From an uncultured Pelagibacteraceae bacterium (GTDB lineage: Bacteria > Pseudomonadota > Alphaproteobacteria > Pelagibacterales > Pelagibacteraceae): a stretch of DNA of 64,000 bases. The stretch's first letter is position 1, and each line of letters starts with the position of its first letter. Positions 10,851-19,341 of this stretch are shown one piece after another. The translations under genes were made by a program, and so were the position numbers. The DNA lies in contig CACJBX010000004.1 in NCBI GenBank assembly GCA_902591755.1, positions 1 to 64,000 on the forward strand, given 5' to 3'. The notes below the pieces were generated by a model. The model was not told the origin of the DNA. It worked only from the letters and a program-made list of their open reading frames with translations, and made no database searches.

Positions 10851-11392
10851 TTAGTAAAAAAAACCTAACGCCATTAATTTTATCTTTAATATTCTTTCTA
10901 ATGCTGGGATTATCATTTGCCGCTGTTCCACTATATGATTTATTCTGCCGTGTCACAGGATTTGGGGGCACTACTCAAATCTCAAAAGAAGCTCCAAAAA
11001 TAGTAATTGATGAACCTGTTAGAGTAAGATTTGACACAAATGTTCAAACAGACTTGGCTTGGAATTTTAAAGCTAATAAATCTTTATACGATATAAAACC
11101 AGGCAAGGTTTATAAAGTTGAGTTTGAGGTAGAAAACTTTGGAAAAGAACCATCAAGTGGAGTTGCAAGTTACAACGTATCCCCATCAACCTTTGGACAA
11201 TATTTTAATAAACTAGGATGTTTTTGTTTTGAAAAACAAACTCTTAAAAGTGGAGAAAAAATGAGTTATATTTTAACTTTCTATTTAGATCCTGAAATGG
11301 TAAATGATCCAAAAACTAAAAACATTGATGATATCACAATGTCATATACATTTTTTTCTTCTGACTATTATAAACAATCAAAGGTTAATTAA
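10847..11392 (+). CDS. ctaG: Cytochrome c oxidase assembly protein CtaG (Cox11)
   Basis: Copper chaperone that delivers CuB to subunit I; 181 residues. A single N-terminal membrane anchor (LILSLIFFLMLGLSFAAVPLYDLFCRV) is followed by a periplasmic immunoglobulin-like domain. The copper-binding motif CFCFEKQTL lies near residue 125. The conserved VPLYDLFCRVTGFGGTTQ stretch is present. The ATG overlaps the TGA of the small upstream ORF, and coxC begins two bases after the stop. Confidence 0.95.
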   Translation: MISKKNLTPLILSLIFFLMLGLSFAAVPLYDLFCRVTGFGGTTQISKEAPKIVIDEPVRVRFDTNVQTDLAWNFKANKSLYDIKPGKVYKVEFEVENFGKEPSSGVASYNVSPSTFGQYFNKLGCFCFEKQTLKSGEKMSYILTFYLDPEMVNDPKTKNIDDITMSYTFFSSDYYKQSKVN

Positions 11393-11394
11393 AT

Positions 11395-12186
11395 ATGAGC
11401 TCTAAAGATCAAAAACATGATTACCACTTGGTTGATCCAAGTCCGTGGCCAATCTATACATCTTTTGCTACCTTAATTACTGCTGTGGGATCAGTTTATT
11501 ATTTTCACTCAAAAGTCATGTGGGCTATGTTACTTGGTTTCGCTCTTTTAATTTATGGGGCATACATGTGGTTCAGAGATGTTGTTAATGAAGCTGAACA
11601 TCAAGGTCACCATACACCAGTTGTTCAGATACATCATCGTTATGGAATGACATTGTTTATAGCATCTGAAGTAATGTTTTTTGTTGCCTGGTTTTGGGCT
11701 TACTTTGATGCCAGTTTGTATCCAAGCGCTTTTGTTGGTGGAGTTTGGCCGCCAAAAGATATTGAAGTTTTTAATCCGTGGGACATTCCATTAATCAACA
11801 CTCTAGTTTTACTATTATCTGGAACAACTGTTACATGGGCTCACCACTCTTTGTTAGAAGATGATAGAAAAGGTTTTATTCAAGGCTTATGGGCAACAGT
11901 TCTACTAGGTTTCTTTTTTACTCTTCTTCAAATATATGAGTATCAACATGCGAGTTTTGATTTTTCAGGGCACATATACGGTGCAACATTTTATATGGCC
12001 ACAGGCTTTCATGGCTTTCACGTGGTAATTGGAACTATCTTTTTAGCTGTTTGTTTGTGGAGAGGAAAACTTGGTCATTTTAATAAGGATCATCATTTTG
12101 GATTTGAAGCTGCAGCATGGTACTGGCATTTTGTTGATGTAGTTTGGTTGTTTTTATTTGCAGCAATCTACGTTTGGGGAAGCTAA
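11395..12186 (+). CDS. coxC: Cytochrome c oxidase subunit III
   Basis: Seven-helix core subunit of the aa3 oxidase (263 residues), which stabilises subunit I and the proton uptake path. Family features include YHLVDPSPWPIYTSFATL at the N-terminus, MTLFIASEVMFFVAWFWAYF with the conserved membrane Glu, and GFHGFHVVIGTIFL and AAAWYWHFVDVVWLFLF toward the C-terminus. It lies between ctaG and the SURF1 gene with gaps of only a few bases. Confidence 0.96.
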   Translation: MSSKDQKHDYHLVDPSPWPIYTSFATLITAVGSVYYFHSKVMWAMLLGFALLIYGAYMWFRDVVNEAEHQGHHTPVVQIHHRYGMTLFIASEVMFFVAWFWAYFDASLYPSAFVGGVWPPKDIEVFNPWDIPLINTLVLLLSGTTVTWAHHSLLEDDRKGFIQGLWATVLLGFFFTLLQIYEYQHASFDFSGHIYGATFYMATGFHGFHVVIGTIFLAVCLWRGKLGHFNKDHHFGFEAAAWYWHFVDVVWLFLFAAIYVWGS

Positions 12187-12191
12187 TTTAA

Positions 12192-12848
12192 TTGAGATAT
12201 AAGTTTCTTTTCACAATATTTGTTTCTTTTTTTATTACCCTTTTTCTTGCTCTTGGATTCTGGCAATTGTACAGACTTAATTGGAAAAACAATCTAATTG
12301 AGGAAATTGACTCTTCTCTCATGAACAATCCGGTAAAATTTGAGGCTCAGAAAATAAAAAACTTTCAAAAAATTAAATTCAAAGGAAAAATAGATAATAA
12401 GAATTTAATTTATTTATATGGACTCAGTGATAATGGGGAACCGGGTTTTAATATAATTAAAGAAGTTGATATTGAAGGAGAAAACTTTTTAATTAATCAA
12501 GGATGGATACCAAGGGACTTGAAAGGTAATTCATTTGATCTAAAACAATCAGAATACTTTGGCATTACAAAGTTAAAATCAAGTAAAAATTATTTCAAAC
12601 CTAATAACGATTTAACAAAAAATTATTGGTTTAAACTTGATGATATAGATTTAAAAAAATATACTGGCAAAACATTTTCTCCTTTTATAATTTTTATTCA
12701 AAATGGAGAACAAACAAACTCTTTTCCAATACCAAAAAAAATTTCATCAGATCTGCCTAATAATCACCTTAAATACTCTTTAACATGGTTTTCAATAGCG
12801 ATATCAATTCTTTTGATATATCTATATTTTAGAAAAAAGAATTATTAA
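12192..12848 (+). CDS. SURF1 family cytochrome oxidase assembly protein
   Basis: Inner-membrane protein that helps insert heme a into subunit I. The 218 residues show the SURF1 plan: an N-terminal helix with LALGFWQLYRLNWK, a periplasmic domain containing NQGWIPRD, and a C-terminal helix (YSLTWFSIAISILLIYLYF). The start is a TTG at 12192; no ATG in frame lies before the first helix. The stop overlaps the thrC start by one base. Assignment rests on topology, the WQL motif and cox context. Confidence 0.88.
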   Translation: MRYKFLFTIFVSFFITLFLALGFWQLYRLNWKNNLIEEIDSSLMNNPVKFEAQKIKNFQKIKFKGKIDNKNLIYLYGLSDNGEPGFNIIKEVDIEGENFLINQGWIPRDLKGNSFDLKQSEYFGITKLKSSKNYFKPNNDLTKNYWFKLDDIDLKKYTGKTFSPFIIFIQNGEQTNSFPIPKKISSDLPNNHLKYSLTWFSIAISILLIYLYFRKKNY

Positions 12849-14218
12849 TGGAATATATAAGCACAAGAGGTGATAATAAGAAATTTTCCTTTAGCGAGGT
12901 ATTTCTCAAAGGTCTTGCTGATGATGGAGGACTTTTTATACCACTGAATATCAAAAAATTTGATGAAAGCAAAATGAACGCTTTAAAAAAATTAAATTAT
13001 ATAGATCTAGCTACCGAAATTATTTATTTATACATTGGTGATTTTTTAAACAAAAAAGAATTAAATGAAATTGTTAAAAAGTCGTATTCTAATTTTAGAG
13101 AAAAGGATGTAGTAAAAATAGTTGAATTAAATCAATTAAAAATCTTAGAATTGTTTCATGGACCCACTCTTGCTTTTAAAGATATTGCAATGCAGTTAAT
13201 TGGAAATATGTATCAGCATCTCTTAAAATCAAATAACAAAACTATTAATATTGTTGTTGCAACATCTGGTGACACTGGTGCAGCAGCCATTGATGCAATT
13301 AAAGGAAAATCTAATTTAAATATATTTGTTTTACACCCAAATAATAGAATTTCCACTGTTCAAAGAAAAATTATGACTACAGTAGAGGAAAAAAACGTTT
13401 TCAATATTGCAATTGATGGAAACTTTGATGATTGCCAAAATATTGTAAAACAGATGTTTTCTGATCTCGAGTTCTCAAAATCTATAAATATGTCTGGTGT
13501 AAACTCAATAAATTGGGCAAGAATAATTGCTCAAGCGGTATATTATTTTTATGCACATTTCAAATTAGGAAAAGACAATATCTCTTTCTCAGTTCCTACA
13601 GGAAATTTTGGAGATGTCTTTGCAGGGTATCTTGCAAAAAAAATGGGATTACCAATTAATAAATTAATTGTTGCAACAAATGATAATGATATTTTGCACA
13701 GAGCCATTACAAAAGGAGATTATACTTCAAAAGAAGTCACAGAAACATTATCACCAAGTATGGATATCCAATTAGCAAGTAACTTTGAAAGATTAATTTA
13801 CTATGTAAATAATTCTAATTCTAAAAAAACTGCAGAAATAATGAAAAAAGTTAAGCTGAATTCTTATCAAATTGAAAAGAGCAATTTAGATATAATCCAA
13901 AAGGATTTTTTATCGCAAAGTTGTAATGAGACAGAAACTCTAGGAATAATTAAGAAAAATTATGAAGAAAACCATATGGTTTTAGATCCACATACCGCCA
14001 TTGGAGTAGGCGCAGCACAAAAATTATCTTTGCATGATTGTGTAGTTTTATCGACTGCACACCCATGTAAATTTCCAGATGCTACAAACAACGCAATTAA
14101 TAAACATGAAAAATTGCCGAAAGAACTTCAGCACGTACTTAATAAAAATGAGAATTTTCAAGTACTAAAGAATAGTACGGATGAAGTAAAAAAATTTATT
14201 AAAAGTAAAATTCTATAA
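12848..14218 (+). CDS. thrC: Threonine synthase
   Basis: PLP enzyme converting O-phosphohomoserine to threonine (456 residues, the longer proteobacterial form). The N-terminus has the family start YISTRGDNKKFSFSEVFLKGLADDGGLFIP. The PLP lysine is in FHGPTLAFKDIAMQ near residue 112, followed by VATSGDTGAAAIDA and later SVPTGNFGDVFAGYLAKKMG. It is the last gene of the cox run, and its end overlaps rnhA on the other strand by 6 nt. Homoserine kinase (thrB), the preceding step, lies just beyond on the opposite strand. Confidence 0.95.
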   Translation: MEYISTRGDNKKFSFSEVFLKGLADDGGLFIPLNIKKFDESKMNALKKLNYIDLATEIIYLYIGDFLNKKELNEIVKKSYSNFREKDVVKIVELNQLKILELFHGPTLAFKDIAMQLIGNMYQHLLKSNNKTINIVVATSGDTGAAAIDAIKGKSNLNIFVLHPNNRISTVQRKIMTTVEEKNVFNIAIDGNFDDCQNIVKQMFSDLEFSKSINMSGVNSINWARIIAQAVYYFYAHFKLGKDNISFSVPTGNFGDVFAGYLAKKMGLPINKLIVATNDNDILHRAITKGDYTSKEVTETLSPSMDIQLASNFERLIYYVNNSNSKKTAEIMKKVKLNSYQIEKSNLDIIQKDFLSQSCNETETLGIIKKNYEENHMVLDPHTAIGVGAAQKLSLHDCVVLSTAHPCKFPDATNNAINKHEKLPKELQHVLNKNENFQVLKNSTDEVKKFIKSKIL

Positions 14219-14635
14219 GTTTGCAGCTTCTTTGGCGATTAAATCAACTTCATTGTTAAACTTGTCTGTAGAGTGCGCCTTTACCCAATTCCAACTTATT
14301 TCAAATTCATTGGCTAAAATATCCAGCTCTGTCCAAAGATTTTTATTTTTAACTTCTTGTTTGTTCGCGGTTTTCCATCCATTTTTTTTCCAGTTATAAA
14401 TCCATTCTGTTATTCCTGACTTAACATACTTAGAGTCTGTAAAAATTTGAACTTTACTTCCTTTGGGAATTTTTTTTAATGCTTCAATTGGAGCGAGTAA
14501 CTCCATTTGATTATTAGTAGTATTCTTTTTACTTCCCTTAATCTTAGTTTTTTGTCCATTGTTAATAATTATTGCCGCCCATCCACCATTACCAGGATTT
14601 TCTAAACAGGATCCGTCAGTATAAATTTTAATCAT
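14213..14635 (-). CDS. rnhA: Ribonuclease HI
   Basis: Degrades the RNA strand of RNA-DNA hybrids. At 140 residues it is slightly short but complete, with all four carboxylates: Asp in IYTDGSCLENPG, Glu in NNQMELLAPI, Asp in IFTDSKYV and Asp in NNEVDLIAKEA. The ATG overlaps the thrB stop region by 4 nt, so it is probably translated from the ispH-thrB-rnhA transcript, an order shared with other alphaproteobacteria. Confidence 0.95.
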   Translation of the reverse strand: MIKIYTDGSCLENPGNGGWAAIIINNGQKTKIKGSKKNTTNNQMELLAPIEALKKIPKGSKVQIFTDSKYVKSGITEWIYNWKKNGWKTANKQEVKNKNLWTELDILANEFEISWNWVKAHSTDKFNNEVDLIAKEAANL

Positions 14636-15600
14636 TGTAAGTATTCCTCAAATTTTTCTATAGAGTCATGAAACCTAAGTTTTTGTATATATTCTGATGG
14701 ATCTTTTTTTTTAATTAGAATATTTTTAGGAGTATTTAAGTAATCATAAACTCTTGTAGCCAGATATCTTAAGGCAGATCCTTTACAAAGAATTTTCATA
14801 CTCTTTTTTTCCCATGGTTTAAGTTTTCTTATACTTTCATAACCCTTGAAAAGCTTAGAAGCTTTTTTCTTATTAAACTTAAATTTATTTTTTGTTTTAT
14901 TAAAACAAAGAGAATTTATACAAATAGCAAGTTCATAAGCTTGAAAATCATAAGCTGAAAAATAAAAATCAATAAACCCTCCAAATTTTCCCTTGTGAAA
15001 AAAAATATTGTCAATGAACAAGTCCCCATGAATTACACTACTCGGTATTTTTTTTGGCCATTTTTTGCTGATATCACGAAAACTTTCCTTCATTTCTTCT
15101 TTAAGATTCTTAGGTAATTTCGAATTTTTTAATTTAATTTTATTTATAAGACCACTCATTTTAAGAGGTGAAAAGCTGTTTTTTCTTTTTAGTTTTATCT
15201 TTGTTAATTTTTTATGCATTAAACCAATTTTTTTACCAATGATTAATAAATCTTTTTCCAAAAGTTTTTTTTTATCGTTTCCCTCTAAGAAGGAAACTAA
15301 ACAAGCTTTTTTTCTTTTTAAATTAAATATATATTTTCCATATTTATTTTTAATTGGAGATGGGCATTTAATACCTTTTTTTGAAAGTGCATCCATTAAC
15401 TTCATGAAGTAGGGCAAATCCTTATTATTAACTCTTCTTTCAAAAATCGTTAAGACATATTTTTTATTCTTCGTATTGACAATATAATTTGTATTCTCTA
15501 TTCCTTTTTTAATACCCTTAAAGCTTTTAATTTTTTTAAATCCATAAATATTTTGGACATAAGAAATTTCAGCTTGATTTAACTTTGTAAATACAGCCAT
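14632..15600 (-). CDS. thrB: Homoserine kinase (ThrB, APH-fold type)
   Basis: Phosphorylates homoserine for threonine synthesis. This is the aminoglycoside-phosphotransferase-fold homoserine kinase of alphaproteobacteria, not the GHMP type. The N-lobe has GIENTNYIV and KYVLTIFERR. The catalytic loop is SSVIHGDLFIDNIFFHKG near residue 190, followed by GFIDFYFSAYDFQAYELAICIN. It is 322 residues long, overlaps ispH by one base upstream and rnhA by four downstream, and complements thrC encoded on the other strand. Confidence 0.9.
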   Translation of the reverse strand: MAVFTKLNQAEISYVQNIYGFKKIKSFKGIKKGIENTNYIVNTKNKKYVLTIFERRVNNKDLPYFMKLMDALSKKGIKCPSPIKNKYGKYIFNLKRKKACLVSFLEGNDKKKLLEKDLLIIGKKIGLMHKKLTKIKLKRKNSFSPLKMSGLINKIKLKNSKLPKNLKEEMKESFRDISKKWPKKIPSSVIHGDLFIDNIFFHKGKFGGFIDFYFSAYDFQAYELAICINSLCFNKTKNKFKFNKKKASKLFKGYESIRKLKPWEKKSMKILCKGSALRYLATRVYDYLNTPKNILIKKKDPSEYIQKLRFHDSIEKFEEYLQ

Positions 15601-16544
15601 TAATTGAGTTTTCCTGGAACTTTAAAAGTTACGTTTTCTTTTACTATTTCGACTTCTTGAATTTCGACATTAAATTTTTCTTTAATTTTTTCTATAAAAT
15701 TCTGAACTAAAATTTCAGGTGCTGATGCACCTGATGAAATACCAATACTATCACACTTAGAAATTTTTTCCAAAGGAACTGAACTTTCAGAATGTATTAA
15801 CTCTGAATAATCACATCCTGCCTTGTTGGCTACCTCCACGAGTCTTTTTGAATTAGAAGAATTCCTACTTCCAATCACAAAGAACATATCACACTTTGAT
15901 GCAATCTGTTTAACGGCTGCTTGTCTATTAGTCGTGGCATAACAGATATCTTCTTTATTTGGCTCTTCAATTTGTGGAAATTTTTTTTTTAAAGCATCAA
16001 TAATATCTTTTGTATCATCAACAGAAAGAGTTGTTTGAGTTACAAAAGCTAATTTTTTGCTTGATGGAATATTTAGATTTTTAACATCATCAATCGTTTC
16101 AACTAATTCTATTGACCCTTCTGGTATTTGACCCATAGTGCCAACTACTTCAGGATGATTTTTGTGACCAATTAAAAAAATATGGAAACCCGCTTTATTT
16201 AAATTTTCAGCTTCTCTATGTACTTTAGAAACCAAAGGACAAGTAGCATCTATATATTCCATTTTTAAGTCTTGAGCTTCTTTTGGAACTTTTTTTGGCA
16301 CTCCATGAGCTGAAAAAATTACTGGTCTAGTTTTGTCTTTAATTTCACTTAGTTCTTCTACAAATATTGCCCCAATTTTTTTTAAATTTTCTACTACATG
16401 CTTATTATGTACTATCTCATGTCGCACATAAACAGGCGCCCCAAATTTATTTATACTTTTTTTAACAATTTCTATTGCTCTATCAACTCCAGCACAAAAT
16501 CCTCTAGGAGCAGCTAAATATATTTTTAAATCTTTATTTTTCAT
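15600..16544 (-). CDS. ispH: 4-hydroxy-3-methylbut-2-enyl diphosphate reductase
   Basis: Iron-sulfur enzyme giving IPP and DMAPP in the last step of the MEP pathway (314 residues). The three cluster cysteines lie in APRGFCAGVDRAI (N-terminus), DATCPLVSKVHREA (~100) and EDICYATTNRQ (~200). The TQTTLSVDD and SRNSSNSKRL stretches are typical. It follows blh with an 11-nt overlap, so the isoprenoid supply gene is directly tied to the carotenoid/retinal genes. ispE, an earlier step, is at 32.9 kb. Confidence 0.96.
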   Translation of the reverse strand: MKNKDLKIYLAAPRGFCAGVDRAIEIVKKSINKFGAPVYVRHEIVHNKHVVENLKKIGAIFVEELSEIKDKTRPVIFSAHGVPKKVPKEAQDLKMEYIDATCPLVSKVHREAENLNKAGFHIFLIGHKNHPEVVGTMGQIPEGSIELVETIDDVKNLNIPSSKKLAFVTQTTLSVDDTKDIIDALKKKFPQIEEPNKEDICYATTNRQAAVKQIASKCDMFFVIGSRNSSNSKRLVEVANKAGCDYSELIHSESSVPLEKISKCDSIGISSGASAPEILVQNFIEKIKEKFNVEIQEVEIVKENVTFKVPGKLN

Positions 16545-17448
16545 TTTTTTCTAAAAGATACTCTAATAATATATGCGGAAAGGTTAAAGACGCCAAACCT
16601 ATAAATATTACTTTTAAAATCGCGTCATCAAAAGCATAATAATTAGCTAAAAAATAAAGACTTATTATAAATAGCAATAAAGTCATTAATGTAAGCGGTA
16701 ATGCTTTTCTTAAAAACTTATAAAAACCAACTTTAAAATCATTACTATCAATTTCATATATTAGAGAAAGAGAATGTCTTACAGAGTGTAAAAAACAAAA
16801 ATAAATTGTGAAAGCAATTAATGGAGAAAGGAACACATTAAGCAATATAATATTTGTCCAATCTGCAATTAAGAATCCACCATTGTTCGATTGGACTGTT
16901 ATAATAATGTTTGCGATAAAACTTATAAATATCATTAATATTAAAAATTTACTGCTTAGAAAACCCAAGTCTAAGTTTAAGATTTGAAAAATTTCATTGG
17001 TCTTTTCATTATGAAATAGAAGGGGTGCAATAATGATTACACTTCCTTTAAATAAATATAGAAAATCGTAAACTAAACTTTTTGTGTTTTGTTCTACGCA
17101 ACTATCCTCTTTACCAAAATGATATGAAGCAACCATTAAGAATATTATTAAAACAATTTTTGGAACTATCACCCAAGTAAAAATTACTATCAATGAGACA
17201 GTTATATAAGCTAAGTAAAAGTATGACTTATTTTCCACTTTATAGATTTTCATTAATTTATAACCCTTTAGGTGATCGAGAGCTCCATGAGAAACACCTA
17301 TGATAGATATTAAAAAGAAACAGATGATAGTTTGATATTGAAATTCTATTTGCTTATTTTCAAAATATTTTGAAATTGAAATTAAAAAAATAATATTAAA
17401 TAGAAGTAAAAAAAACGAATATTTTTTATTTATTTTATATAAATCCAT
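16534..17448 (-). CDS. blh: Beta-carotene 15,15'-dioxygenase, Brp/Blh family
   Basis: Membrane enzyme that cleaves beta-carotene into two retinals, the chromophore of proteorhodopsin. The 304 residues form a multi-helix protein with the histidine clusters expected of the iron site: SHGALDH (53-59), SYHFGKED (~108-115), FLHSVRH (His221, His225) and FPHILLEYL near the C-terminus. It lies directly downstream of crtY (1-nt overlap), completing a lycopene to retinal path. No rhodopsin gene is within the window. Confidence 0.92.
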   Translation of the reverse strand: MDLYKINKKYSFFLLLFNIIFLISISKYFENKQIEFQYQTIICFFLISIIGVSHGALDHLKGYKLMKIYKVENKSYFYLAYITVSLIVIFTWVIVPKIVLIIFLMVASYHFGKEDSCVEQNTKSLVYDFLYLFKGSVIIIAPLLFHNEKTNEIFQILNLDLGFLSSKFLILMIFISFIANIIITVQSNNGGFLIADWTNIILLNVFLSPLIAFTIYFCFLHSVRHSLSLIYEIDSNDFKVGFYKFLRKALPLTLMTLLLFIISLYFLANYYAFDDAILKVIFIGLASLTFPHILLEYLLEKNEK

Positions 17449-18506
17449 TAATTAAACAAAGCCTTTATAAAAGGCCACTTTGGCATTTTTGATATTATTG
17501 ATAAGTCTTGAAAAATATTGCTTTTATTTGAGAGAAATTTTATACTTGTTTCCGAGCTAGAATTAAAGATGTCAAAAAAAATATTTGGCATTCTTTTAGC
17601 ATTCCTTTTCAACACTTTTAGAAATATTTTATCAAGAATTTCATATTTTTTTCCGATATTATAAGTTTTTAAACTATCTAAATTTTTAACAATATATTTA
17701 CAATGTTCTTGAATATTTAAAAAAGTGTATCCAGTACTTAATCTCGTCATTTTACCTGCAGTTCCGATATTAATTTTCTTTTCACCGTTTAAATTTGTAG
17801 GATAAAATAATGGAATTTGTCCTTTTTCTTTATAAATAATTTTGTAATTCTTAATCTTAAGAATATTTTCAATATATTCCTTAATCTGAAAATCATAGTC
17901 TTTTTCTGATGGATCTTTCATATTTGATAACCAAGTTGTTTCAATTAAAGCTTTGTTTTTTGAAAACGGAAGAGTGTAAAAAAAATGAACACTATTTTTT
18001 TGGTCACAATCAAAATCCATTAAATTGATTATAGAATCATCAAATATATTCTTATCCGTTTCAATTTCATAACCTCCAAAATGTTGCCAAAGATCATTTT
18101 CATTTGAATTTATTTTAGGAACGCTATTAAATACGTATGAATTTTCTGTATTTACATCTTTCTTATTTCTGAAAAAATGAATATTTTTATTTGCTTTAAG
18201 TCTGTTTAAAGTTTTTTTGTAAAATAGACCACTGTCAATAGATTGATACGGTAGACTATCACATTCAATCTGCTTTGATTTATTGGGAATATTAATTGAA
18301 AAAGAATCCCAACTTTTAATCACACAATCTTCAAAATTATGTGGAAATGTTTTCCAAAAAGACCATGTTTTATCTCGTTGGTATTCAGTTCTAGGCTCAA
18401 TAATAGCTAAGGTTTTATCACTTAACTTGTTATTAATTTCAAGCTCATAAGCTAAGGAGAGGCCAGCGCAACCGCCACCAATTATTGTATAATCAAATTC
18501 TTTCAT
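17448..18506 (-). CDS. crtY: Lycopene beta-cyclase
   Basis: Flavin-dependent cyclase forming the beta-ionone rings of beta-carotene. The N-terminal dinucleotide-binding motif is YTIIGGGCAGLSLAYELE; KTWSFW (~48) and the C-terminal GTAGKMTRLSTGYTFLNIQ are typical of bacterial CrtY. It has 352 residues. Its start lies 14 nt inside the crtB reading frame and its stop overlaps the blh start by 1 nt, so the genes are tightly coupled. Confidence 0.9.
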   Translation of the reverse strand: MKEFDYTIIGGGCAGLSLAYELEINNKLSDKTLAIIEPRTEYQRDKTWSFWKTFPHNFEDCVIKSWDSFSINIPNKSKQIECDSLPYQSIDSGLFYKKTLNRLKANKNIHFFRNKKDVNTENSYVFNSVPKINSNENDLWQHFGGYEIETDKNIFDDSIINLMDFDCDQKNSVHFFYTLPFSKNKALIETTWLSNMKDPSEKDYDFQIKEYIENILKIKNYKIIYKEKGQIPLFYPTNLNGEKKINIGTAGKMTRLSTGYTFLNIQEHCKYIVKNLDSLKTYNIGKKYEILDKIFLKVLKRNAKRMPNIFFDIFNSSSETSIKFLSNKSNIFQDLSIISKMPKWPFIKALFN

Positions 18507-19341
18507 CTATATTAATTTCCAAATTAATTTCATTATGCTCTTCATTTCTGTAATAATTATCTGATTGAATAAATAATAATCTAAAAAAATCAAAAATACT
18601 TAAAATAGTTTGAATGATCTTGCCAGATTTAGTAACATAAATTTTTCCAGATTGATTATATTCCTCAATGTCTCTTTTTTTAATGATTTTATAACCAATC
18701 TCTCTATAAACTCTGCGAGCGACTAATATAGCGAAACGGCACCTCATTGGTATTTCTCTAATTGAATTAAAACAACTATTATAAAACAAATCCGCAGTGG
18801 TAATTGTATTTTTTATATTTGAAAGATCATGCTTAATATATTCTCTGTTTTTCCCTCTATCTTCTACTACATCTCTAGAAATATTTGTAAGCTGCATCGC
18901 TATCCCTAAATCAATTGCAGATTTAAGAGCTGTTTTAGATTTTACCCTAAGAATTTTCGCCATCATCAAACCTACTGTTCCAGCTACTCTATAAGAATAT
19001 ACTAGTAGCTCTCTTTTAGATTTAAATTCTATTTTTTCTTTTAAATCAGACTCAATGCCATCAAAAAGGTCGAGAACAATTTTTTCTGATACATCGAAGT
19101 TTTTAATAATGCGATGTATCTTTTTGATACTATCGTTTTCGAAGTTGTGGTTAATAAAATCATTTTTATAGTTAAGGAATTTCTTCTTTTTAATCTCTAA
19201 AGATATTTCTTCATCAGCAATATCGTCTAATATTCTACAAAAATCATATAGGTCAGATCCATTTTTATAAACATCGCTAGGCAAGAAAAATCCAGCCCAG
19301 CTAAAAGTCTTTGCATGAATTGATAAAAGATTATTTACCAT
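18493..19341 (-). CDS. crtB: Phytoene synthase
   Basis: Condenses two geranylgeranyl diphosphates to phytoene (282 residues). Both Asp-rich substrate-Mg motifs are present: DDIADE near residue 38 and NISRDVVEDRG near 153, with the family stretch YRVAGTVGLMMAKIL between them. The start overlaps the crtI stop by one base. The prenyl-diphosphate synthase (crtE) that would make the substrate is not in this cluster or elsewhere in the window. Confidence 0.93.
   Translation of the reverse strand: MVNNLLSIHAKTFSWAGFFLPSDVYKNGSDLYDFCRILDDIADEEISLEIKKKKFLNYKNDFINHNFENDSIKKIHRIIKNFDVSEKIVLDLFDGIESDLKEKIEFKSKRELLVYSYRVAGTVGLMMAKILRVKSKTALKSAIDLGIAMQLTNISRDVVEDRGKNREYIKHDLSNIKNTITTADLFYNSCFNSIREIPMRCRFAILVARRVYREIGYKIIKKRDIEEYNQSGKIYVTKSGKIIQTILSIFDFFRLLFIQSDNYYRNEEHNEINLEINIDERI

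Noticed and set aside
15065-15412. 115-residue hydrophobic ORF antisense to thrB
   Set aside because: Phe/Leu-rich translation of the complement of Lys/Glu-rich codons; a common artefact in AT-rich genomes.
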